Source of the DNA: JBLHKW01 sp047618565
GTDB taxonomy: Bacteria > Planctomycetota > UBA1135 > GCA-002686595
Assembly: GCA_047618565.1 (NCBI GenBank)
Contig: JBLHKW010000110.1
Span: 1 to 18,262, forward strand
DNA: 18,262 bases
Reading direction: 5' to 3'
The translations under genes and the position numbers were made by a program. The number at the start of each line of letters is the position of its first letter. Position 1 is the first letter of the stretch. Below are positions 8,338 through 15,700 of the stretch, piece by piece. The notes under the pieces were generated by a model. It was given only the letters and a program-made list of their open reading frames with translations, did not search any database and had not been told where the DNA came from.

Positions 8338-8613
8338 GATCTGAGGCTCCAGTCCACGACCCAGGACCGCGACGTCCCGTGGGGCGCCTTCTGGAAGCCC
8401 TCTCAGGGGCCTGTGTGGGTGATAGGGGCATGGGCTTGAGCATCAGTTCGATCCGTACGGCCGACATGAGACATGCCGAGCGGCCCAAAACCACGGCTCG
8501 CTTGCCAAAATCTCTGTTTGGTAAACGTAAACTCAGCGCCGCAAACGGCTAGTGACTGGCCCAAAAATGGCCAGATTCGGCGATTTCAGGACGCCAACGC
8601 CACCTATATAGAA

Positions 8614-8643
8614 ACGCCCATCCCACTTTCGGGGGATGGGCGT
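8614..8643 (-). terminator. Intrinsic terminator after the BACON/TIM-barrel gene
   Basis: ACGCCCATCCC (8614-8624) and its perfect complement (8633-8643) form an 11-bp stem with an 8-nt loop. On the minus strand TTTCTATATAGG follows, so a T-rich tail is present. It starts 35 nt after the stop codon at 8679, the expected place for that gene's terminator. Confidence 0.82.
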
Positions 8644-8678
8644 CGAACCGGGAAAAGGGCCCGGATGCTCGCGAATCG

Positions 8679-10169
8679 CTAGAAACGCACGATGTAGACG
8701 CGGGTTGCCAGGGGCGCGAAGCTGTCCGTGAAGCTGTTCCCCGTGGCGGTGAGCGACCTGTTCTCACCGTAGACCTGGACCCCGGTCGGGGCCTGGTCGA
8801 AGGTGAACGTCATCGAGGCCGGCCGATAGGGCTGGTGCATGTCCGCATTGGACACGAAGACGAAGACCGTGCGGCCACGGCGCTTGACCATGTAGTGCAC
8901 GTCCTGGCCGGCCTGCTCGGTGACCGTGAGGTTCACGGGCGCATCGGGCGCGGTGATCAGAGGCGTCAGGCGCTCGAGATCACGATTCGTGCGCCGCAGC
9001 TCGACCTCGATCTCGGGCGTCAGGTTGGCCCACGACCAGGGGTCGAAGCTGATGGTGAAGTAGCCGATCGCCTTCGCACCGCGGATGATCGAGTCCCAGA
9101 CCTCGAAGCGCATCTGCTCGGCAGTCGGGCCGGGCGCGGAGAGCGGAACGTACTGGTGGTTGATGTCCGCCGCCTCGATCCACGTGAAGACCGGAGCGCG
9201 CCCGTCGAGGAAGTGGTCCCTCATCATCTCCGTCGCCGCACCGGGGACGTAGAGGAGCTCCGGGCGGTTGAAGCCGGAGACCGGGTAGAAGTCGAAGGCC
9301 ACGAAGTCAGGAATGGCCGTGTACTCCATGTAGAGCTGATCCTGAGAGTCGTTGCCCCAGGTCGCGTCGTGGTAGAAGAACCCCGTCAGGTTCATCATGA
9401 TCTGGTGGTTCGGATCCTGCGCCTTCCACGAGTTGTAGGTCGCAAGCACCTCGGACGGCGGTGTGTTGTGGATGTCCGGCTCGTCGAACAGGTACCAGCC
9501 GAGCAGCGCGGGGTGTTCCTGCACGTTGGCGTCGTAGTTCACCATCCCCATCATTCCGTGGGCCTCGGCCGCGTCGAGGAAGTCCGGGTTCGTCGCCAGG
9601 GTCGTGTAACCGTTGCCGACCAGAAGGTTCATGCCCAGGTCTGCGTGGAAGGATGCCCAGCCGTCTTCGGGCGGCTGCGCCCAGACTCCGATCGGGACGT
9701 ACGGGCGACCGTTCAGGCGGAAGTGACCATCCACGTCGATGGTGAATCCGATGTGCACCTCGGCGTTGATGTTGTCAACGTCGGCCTGCTGCGTGTCGTC
9801 GCGGATGGCGACGGTCGCCTGCCTCTGGCCCAGGGGGAAGCCCACGGCGATCGACTGGTCGACACTGAACTGCATCGTCACCGTCGCGCCAGGCGCGAGG
9901 GTGCCGGAGCTGGGCGAGATGCTGAGCCAGTCAGCGCCCGTGGAGGCCGACCACTGGGCCGACGATGCGCCCGTGTTGCGCAGCTTGTAGTTCCTGCGGG
10001 CGGGCGAAACGATGCCGCCCTTGGGCGCCCCGGTCACGAACTCTCGCGAACGAAGCACGGTCAACTCGGTGCTCTGCGCCATTGCGGCTGCCGAGAGCGT
10101 GGCGCTGGCGATGAGGATCGCGAACGCAGACTTGGCGCGGGAGCCGCGCGATTGAATGCTGGGAATCAT
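8679..10169 (-). CDS. Secreted BACON-like plus TIM-barrel protein, putative glycoside hydrolase
   Basis: From the ATG at 10169 the protein has 496 residues. The in-frame ATG at 10181 has no ribosome site, whereas GGAG sits 6 nt before 10169, so I chose the latter. A Sec signal (basic, then AILIASATLSAAAMA) is probably cleaved at AMA before QS, about residue 32. A BACON-like Ig domain spans about 35-145, with NTG, WLSISPSSGTL and PGATV. From about 149 (FRLNGRPYVPIG) a TIM-barrel glycosidase-like region begins. LLGWYLFDEPD (223-233) ends strand 4, with Glu230 the likely acid/base. VFTWIEAAD (327-335) gives Glu332 as candidate nucleophile. A small beta domain closes the protein (GRTVFVFVSN and after). 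This matches clan GH-A logic loosely, but I cannot assign a CAZy family. Substrate unknown; the terminator at 8614-8643 ends the transcript. Confidence 0.88.
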   Translation of the reverse strand: MIPSIQSRGSRAKSAFAILIASATLSAAAMAQSTELTVLRSREFVTGAPKGGIVSPARRNYKLRNTGASSAQWSASTGADWLSISPSSGTLAPGATVTMQFSVDQSIAVGFPLGQRQATVAIRDDTQQADVDNINAEVHIGFTIDVDGHFRLNGRPYVPIGVWAQPPEDGWASFHADLGMNLLVGNGYTTLATNPDFLDAAEAHGMMGMVNYDANVQEHPALLGWYLFDEPDIHNTPPSEVLATYNSWKAQDPNHQIMMNLTGFFYHDATWGNDSQDQLYMEYTAIPDFVAFDFYPVSGFNRPELLYVPGAATEMMRDHFLDGRAPVFTWIEAADINHQYVPLSAPGPTAEQMRFEVWDSIIRGAKAIGYFTISFDPWSWANLTPEIEVELRRTNRDLERLTPLITAPDAPVNLTVTEQAGQDVHYMVKRRGRTVFVFVSNADMHQPYRPASMTFTFDQAPTGVQVYGENRSLTATGNSFTDSFAPLATRVYIVRF

Positions 10170-10175
10170 CGATGT

Positions 10176-10179
10176 CTCC
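10176..10179 (-). promoter_or_regulatory. Ribosome binding site that decides the start of the TIM-barrel gene
   Basis: On the minus strand GGAG is followed by six bases and then the ATG at 10169. This site overlaps the in-frame ATG at 10181, which itself has only CTGATT ahead of it, so initiation at 10169 is favoured. Confidence 0.7.
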
Positions 10180-10397
10180 ATAATCAGTACTCGCGTCGTG
10201 TACGAGTGGAGAGCCCGGCCGCGCCAGACCCATGTCGGATACCACTCCGTCTAACGCATCGCGGTCGCGGGTGATAGCAATGCGCTTCACCCCCGATCAC
10301 GGTGCCCCGAAAGAGCGGCCCCCTGAATGCCACTGAGGCAGCCCTGAGCTTCGACCTCGCCCCCGCCCGCCCTTTAGCAGAAACGACTTCCTAAGAA

Positions 10398-10413
10398 CTC
10401 CCAATATTTGGAG
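10398..10413. promoter_or_regulatory. 16-bp AT-centred near-palindrome, candidate operator
   Basis: Seven of eight base pairs are symmetrical, and the centre AATATT stands out against GC-rich surroundings. Its place between two divergent genes suits a shared regulator. No known operator consensus was matched. Confidence 0.3.
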
Positions 10414-10467
10414 GCCTTACCAGGGGCTCCAGGGGATCGTACGAGCCGCCTGCAACCGGCCGGGCGG

Positions 10468-10519
10468 CCGAAATCCCCTCCGGCCCGGAGCGTCCCGGCC
10501 CTCGGAAGGCAGATTTCGG
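10468..10519. other. Possible structured element upstream of the GT-C gene
   Basis: CCGAAATC (10468-10475) and GATTTCGG (10512-10519) form a perfect 8-bp closing stem. The 36 bases between contain CTCCGGCCCGGAG (10478-10490), itself a dyad. The arrangement could fold as a stem with an inner hairpin, in RNA or as a DNA cruciform. It ends 234 nt before the GT-C start. Confidence 0.3.
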
Positions 10520-10753
10520 TCCCGCATGTGCGCACGGCTGTCCCCCACGCCCCGCGCGCATCAGAATTCAGCGACCGGTCGTTGGCGCGCTGGCGGGGAT
10601 CCCTACGATACCCGCCGCTCGAGCCGGGGACACGACCCCCGGACCCAGGCCGCGCAGCTCGCCGAACGACGCGCCTGACCCGGATCGTCGACGCAGCCGC
10701 TCCCCCGGACCGCGTCCAGACGACCGACCGTCACGGGAACGAGCCCATCGATC

Positions 10754-12412
10754 ATGCCCACGCTCAACCCGGACCCCATCGCCCACGCCCACGCCCACGC
10801 CCCCGGCGGCGCCGCGCGGGATGCGGAACCGATGAATGCCTGGGTCAAGGCGCTGTTGATGGTGCTCGTGGGCGTCGGGCTCTTCGCGCGCCTCGCTCCC
10901 CTGTTCGATGGCACCGATCGGCAGTACGCACAGTTCCCGACCGAGGATGGCTACCTGACGCTGACCATCGCGCGCGACATGGCGGACGGTCTCGGAATGA
11001 CGACCGCGGAGGGAACGATCCCCACCAATGGCACCCAGCCACTCTGCACCCTGATGTGGGCCGCCGTGTTCTGGCTCCACGGTGGACAAGGCATGGGAGC
11101 CTTCCGGTCGATCCAGCTGATCCAGATCCTGTTCGCGTCGTTGAGCGCTTGGCTTCTCTACCGACTGGGCCGGCTGGTCATCGGAGCCAGCCTTGGAGCC
11201 CGTCGTACCGCTGCAGTCGCTGCGGCGCTCTGGTTCGCTGCGCCGCACACCATCGCCAAGACGCAAAACTGCCTTGAAACAGGAGCGTACACCCTCGTAG
11301 CGGTCCTCTTCGCACTCCTGCTCGTGCGTCAGGAACGCAGCCAGGAGCAGGGCGACCGAATGCGAATTGGGGTCGCAGCCGGACTGCTGCTCGGCCTCGC
11401 ATTCTGGGTGCGCAACGACGCGGTGTTCCTCAGCGCTGGCTTCTGCGGCACCTGGCTGCTGCTCGACAGGCATGGCCGGCCCGGCCTTCCGTTCACCCAA
11501 CCGGGATCCGGGCAGGCCCTGGTCGCGGGCATCGTGGCGCTGCTCATCAGCCTGCCGTGGCTGTTCTACAACGTGACCCGATTCGGCAGCATCGTGCCGA
11601 TCAGCGGGCAGGCGCAGACCGCAGGCAACCTTGGAACCAAGGTCACTGCCATGCCCTCCACGCTGCTCGAGCTGGCGACGATCATCCTGCCCGGGAGCTA
11701 CTCACTCGAGCTGCTCCCGCACCGGGTCGAGCAGGTTAGCGTGGCGCTGCTGCTCGCGCTCTACGCCTGGGGCCTCTACCGTCTGCGGCACCAGATCCGA
11801 CTCGGTCGCCGGCCTATCGCGGTCCTGACTATCTTCATGGGTGGCCTGGTGGGCTACTACTGCATGACGTCCTTCGCGAACTGGCACTTCGGGCGCTACC
11901 TGTTCCCGACGTCGCCCTTCTTCGCACTCGCCTCCGTCGCCCTGCTGTTCAGCCAGCTGGACCGGCTGCGCGCGAAGGCGGCCCAGGTGGCCGTCATCGC
12001 GTTTCTGGCCACCACGGTGGCGATCGTCGGTTACCGCAATCTCGAGGTCTACCAGAGGGCAACCAGCACGACGCTGACCCACCACGGCTTCGCTCGCTGG
12101 GTCGAGCGCAATGGTCTCACGGACGAATGGGTCGGCGCCCCGGAGAGTGGCGTACTCGGGTTCTACTATCCGCGTACGGTCAACCTGGATGGCAAGGTGA
12201 ACCCGGACGCGATGCGCGCGCGTCGCGAGGGACGCTACGCGGATTACCTGCTCGGAAGCGAGATTGCCTACATCGTGGGCCAGGTAGGGTTCGTCGAGAC
12301 GGAGCTGGCCCACGACCCGCGCATCGCCGAGGCGTTCGAGTGGATCGAGCGCGATGAGCAGCTGAATGTCGCGGTGGTGCGGCGCCGCTCAGAGTCGCCG
12401 ATCGCGCGCTGA
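10754..12412 (+). CDS. GT-C type membrane glycosyltransferase (ArnT/PMT_2-like)
   Basis: This 552-residue protein has a cytoplasmic-looking head and about ten to twelve hydrophobic helices from residue 29 (for example 29-48, 120-138, 206-236, 255-272, 328-342, 354-372, 386-402, 408-426). After the first helix, TEDGYLTLTIARDMADG (63-79) has the acidic pair expected in the first periplasmic loop of GT-C enzymes (Glu64, Asp65). A soluble C-terminal part contains SGVLGFYYPRTVNLDGKVN (465-483), a pattern common in this superfamily. Such enzymes take sugar from a polyprenyl-phosphate donor and act on the outer side of the membrane. The target is unknown. The first 27 residues include HAHAHA coded by a hexamer repeat. 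ATG at 10832 is an alternative start just before helix 1, and neither start has a strong ribosome site. Confidence 0.85.
   Translation: MPTLNPDPIAHAHAHAPGGAARDAEPMNAWVKALLMVLVGVGLFARLAPLFDGTDRQYAQFPTEDGYLTLTIARDMADGLGMTTAEGTIPTNGTQPLCTLMWAAVFWLHGGQGMGAFRSIQLIQILFASLSAWLLYRLGRLVIGASLGARRTAAVAAALWFAAPHTIAKTQNCLETGAYTLVAVLFALLLVRQERSQEQGDRMRIGVAAGLLLGLAFWVRNDAVFLSAGFCGTWLLLDRHGRPGLPFTQPGSGQALVAGIVALLISLPWLFYNVTRFGSIVPISGQAQTAGNLGTKVTAMPSTLLELATIILPGSYSLELLPHRVEQVSVALLLALYAWGLYRLRHQIRLGRRPIAVLTIFMGGLVGYYCMTSFANWHFGRYLFPTSPFFALASVALLFSQLDRLRAKAAQVAVIAFLATTVAIVGYRNLEVYQRATSTTLTHHGFARWVERNGLTDEWVGAPESGVLGFYYPRTVNLDGKVNPDAMRARREGRYADYLLGSEIAYIVGQVGFVETELAHDPRIAEAFEWIERDEQLNVAVVRRRSESPIAR
10782..10803 (+). 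repeat. CCCACG hexamer tandem repeat, about 3.5 copies
   Basis: Three exact CCCACG units and a partial fourth encode the His-Ala run at residues 11-16 of the GT-C protein. Copy-number change would keep the frame, so it would alter tail length and not switch the gene off. If translation starts at 10832 the repeat is in the leader. Confidence 0.75.
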
Positions 12413-12774
12413 CGTCTCCCTGGCTGCCCTTGGCCCGGTGCCGGTGCGGCGAGCCCCCGTCCGGCCGCCTGTGGGTGGACAATGGGATAGACTTCCGTGG
12501 GAGGCCTGTAGCCGCCCCCGCCCATCCAAACCGTGCAACTCGCCCTGATCTCGACGCCCAAGACCCGTGCATCGGAGGCCCGCAGAGGTCCCTCCAGCAG
12601 GACATCCCATTCTGCTGATTCGGAGCTCTGGACGCCACTTGTTCGCTCTTTCGGCCGTTACCGGCAACTGCCGTATCCGCCCGAGAGCAGGACGAGTTAG
12701 GATGTAAAACCGCCCGGACGAGTTCAGCTTCATCTACCGCCCGACTCGCGTTCCGCCACCCTGGATTCCACAAC
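12413..12774. other. Intergenic region before the PQQ dehydrogenase gene
   Basis: No gene is supported here. It holds a 6-bp hairpin, CAGCAG (12595-12600) with CTGCTG (12612-12617), and the 9-bp direct repeat described separately. No clear terminator follows the GT-C stop at 12412. The promoter of the downstream gene is presumably in the last 100-150 bases. Confidence 0.5.
12690..12724 (+). repeat. Direct repeat GGACGAGTT, two copies 26 bp apart
   Basis: GGACGAGTT occurs at 12690-12698 and 12716-12724, so the copies start 26 bp apart, two and a half helical turns. The second copy ends 50 nt before the ATG at 12775. Paired direct repeats near a promoter can be sites for a regulator binding head to tail. 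No promoter was confirmed. Confidence 0.35.
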
Positions 12775-15700
12775 ATGTCTCGCCTCTTCCTGGCGGCCCT
12801 CCTGCTGCTCGGGCTTCTGCCCGATGCTCAGGCCGTCCAACTCCCGAGCGGTTTCAGCGACCAGCTCGTCGTCTCCGGACTCGCGTCACCGGTAGCCGTT
12901 GCCTTTCACCCCGACGGTCGGCTGCTGATCCTCGAAAAGGGCGGTGTGATCCAGCAACTCCTCCCGGGACAGACCGCGGTCGATGCGGTCCCCTACCTCG
13001 TGCTCTCCGATACGGAGAGCGGAGGCGAACGCGGGCTCCTGAACATCGCACTGGCGCCCGACTTCGACGTCAGCCGCGAGTTCTACCTCTACTACACGAG
13101 CGTGCTCTCGAACCGCAATCGGATCGTGCGTTACACGGAGGTGGCCGGCGTCGCGGAACCCGCGAGCGAGACGCTCATCTGGGAAGACAACGAGCCGTGG
13201 AGCAGCTGCTGTCACCACGGCGGTGGCCTCGCCTTCGGGCCCGACGGGCTGATCTACGCGACCACCGGTGAGGAGTTCGATGCCCTGCAAGCCCAGGACC
13301 CGACACGCTCCGGTGGCAAGGTCATCCGCATCGCTCCGGACGGCACGATTCCGCTCGACAACCCGTTCATTGACGGACCCGGAGGTAACGACGATTCGGT
13401 CTGGGCGATGGGCCTGCGCAACCCGTTCCGCGTGACCTGGGATCTGGAGTCCGCCACGATGCTGATCGGCGAGGTCGGCGGCAACACCGCCGATGCCACC
13501 GAAGATGTTCACGTGTACCACGACCCCGATCATGGGGAAGCGGGGCACCACGGTCTGGACAGCGGCCGCGGAGGCCAGCCCGGAACTCCCACGAACAGCG
13601 CGTTGAGTGTGCGCGCAAACGGACCGGCAACGCGCGGCCTCGGAACGCTCTCGCCCGAGCCCGGCGCTTCCTTCCAGCTGGGGAGCGTGAGTCCCGAAGC
13701 CGTGAACTTCGGCTGGCCCAGCTGCGAGGGTTTTTGCGGCAATCCGTTCTTCAGCGATCCGCTGTTCTCCTATCCCCACAACGGGGGCGGCGCCGCGATC
13801 ATCGGCGGCTACGTGAACCGCGGGAACCAGTTCCCCGCCGAGTACGAGGGCGTCTACTTCTTCGCCGACTACGTGCTCGGATGGATCCGTTACCTGACCT
13901 TCGACGACCTGGGCGCTGTCGCGACGGACGTCGACTTCCACGTGGGCGCCGATCAGCCGGTCTTCCTCGGCCAGGGCGCGCTCGGCTCCCTTTACTACCT
14001 TGAGCTCAGCGGCGACCTGCGACGCATCGTCTACGAGGATGGCAACCAGGCTCCGAGCATCCAGAGCGTCAGCGCCACGCCCGCAACGGGTCCCGGCCCG
14101 ACGCTGGACGTGCAGTTCACCGCCGTCGCGACCGACGCCGAGAGCGACGCGCTCACCTACCACTGGATCTTCGGTGACGGCCAGGAGGCCTTCGGCCAGA
14201 CGGTCAACCACCTCTACACCAGCAATGGTGCGTACGCCGCACGGCTCGAAGTCGCCGACGCGTTCCACACCAGCCTCTCCGACGACCTCGATATTGCCGT
14301 GGGCTCGCCGCCGATGGCCACGATACTCGCGCCCATCGACGGCTCGAGCTTCGTCGGTCGCGAGATCATCCAGCTCATGGGCACGGGATTGGACCCGGAC
14401 GAGACCCTGGGCGAGACGAGCTACGACTGGACGGTCACCTTCCTGCACAACGAGCACACGCACCCGGGGGACGGTCCGTTCCTGGGAACGAGCGCTGCGG
14501 CATTCGAGATCTCCTCGAACAACCACGACTTCCACTCGAACACGGGTTTCCTGATCACCCTGACCGTGACCGATTCCGATGGGCTGCAAGGCCAGGACTC
14601 GGTCTCGATCTTCCCGCAGAAGGTCGACCTCACGCTCGATACGGTGCCGAGCGGCCTCACCATCTTGCTCGATGGCCTGCCCCGACAGACGCCGCTGGTC
14701 TACGACACGATGGTCGGCTTCGACCACTTCATCGAGACGTTCACGCCCCAATGCCTGGGCGGTTCACAGTACGCCTTCGACAGCTGGTCCGATGCGGGCG
14801 ACATGGCGCACCTCATCACGGTGCCCGCGATCGATACGGATTACATCGCGAACTTCAGCAGTACGGGCAACTGCCAGGTGGCGGTCCCCGGGCAGATCGC
14901 GCTCTACACGTTCGGCGAGGGCAGTGGCGCGCGTATTCACGACGTCTCGCGCTTCGGCGCCCCGCTCGACATGACCATCCCTGACCCGGGCGCGGTGGTG
15001 TGGGGCGCGGACGGGATCGAGATCGTCACGCCCACCCTGATCCGCTCCGAGGGTCCGGCGACCAAGATCACGACCAGCATCCGCGCGAGCCAGGAGATGA
15101 GCTTCGAGGTCTGGGTCGACCCGTCCTCGCTCGGACAGTCCGGACCCGCGCGCATCGTCACGCTCTCGGATCCCGGGATCGGAAACGCCGCGGACTTCAT
15201 GCTGGGACAGACCGCGGGCGACTCCTTCGAAACGAGGCTGCGAACACTACTTACCAATCAGTACGGACTCCCGGCCCTCAACTCGGGACTGGGGACCGTA
15301 CGCACCGATCTGGTGCACCTGGTCTACACGCGCGACTCCTCTTCCCTCGCCAGCATCTACCTCGACGGAGCCCTCGTGCGCAGTGGCACGATCGCAGGTG
15401 CCCATTCGAGCTGGGATACGTCCTTTGAACTGGGTTTCGGCAACGCCTTTACCCTCGACCGCTCCTGGCTGGGGTCGCTGCACCTGGTGGCCTTCTACGA
15501 CCGCGCGCTCTCCCCCACCGACGTGGCGCAGAACTTCGCGGCCGGCGCGAACGGAGGCACCAACAGCTTCCCGGTGGCGGTCGTGACGACCGACATCACC
15601 CAGGGTATCGCGCCGGTCACGGTTCAATTCGACGCATCGACCTCCTCCGACAGCGACGGCCAGGTCGTCGATTGGTTCTGGGACTTCGGCGACGGCTTCG

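Larger units (their letters stand above)
7915..8613. other. Long non-coding interval rich in inverted repeats
   Basis: No convincing gene is seen. Open frames here give basic, proline- and arginine-rich peptides with no domain or ribosome site. What is present is a dense series of dyads: 7937-7956, 8009-8023, 8037-8056, 8057-8075, 8082-8102, 8278-8292 and 8322-8337. An A-rich patch at about 8482-8570 has CCAAAA three times and a 6-bp hairpin, CTGGCC (8556-8561) with GGCCAG (8569-8574). The interval must hold the promoter and leader of the minus-strand lipoprotein gene. Confidence 0.6.
10170..10753. other. Divergent intergenic region with several dyads, no gene seen
   Basis: It separates the minus-strand TIM-barrel gene from the plus-strand GT-C gene and should hold both promoters, but no clear -35/-10 pair is seen. 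The 5-bp stem ACTCG/CGAGT (10189-10207) lies 19 nt before the TIM-barrel start. A 16-bp near-palindrome, CTCCCAATATTTGGAG (10398-10413), has one mismatched pair and an AT-rich centre. Peptides encoded here have no recognisable features. Confidence 0.5.

Noticed and set aside
8315..8343. TTGACA as a plus-strand sigma-70 promoter
   Set aside because: The -35 is perfect but the -10 position is GATCTG and no plus-strand gene follows for over 2 kb. Kept only as part of an AT-rich dyad.
7979..8494. Minus-strand frame of 171 codons in the intergenic zone
   Set aside because: Arg/Pro/Ser-rich, no domain, no ribosome site, and it runs through several inverted repeats that better fit a regulatory region.
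8835..10274. Open plus-strand frame of 479 codons opposite the TIM-barrel gene
   Set aside because: Same mirror-frame composition and no recognisable motif, while the minus strand encodes a coherent protein with a signal peptide and terminator.
10782..10803. Hexamer repeat as a phase-variation switch
   Set aside because: Unit length is a multiple of three, so slippage cannot shift the frame.
10408..11500. Overlapping frames on both strands at the start of the GT-C gene
   Set aside because: The frame from 10754 has helices and the GT-C acidic pair; the others have neither.
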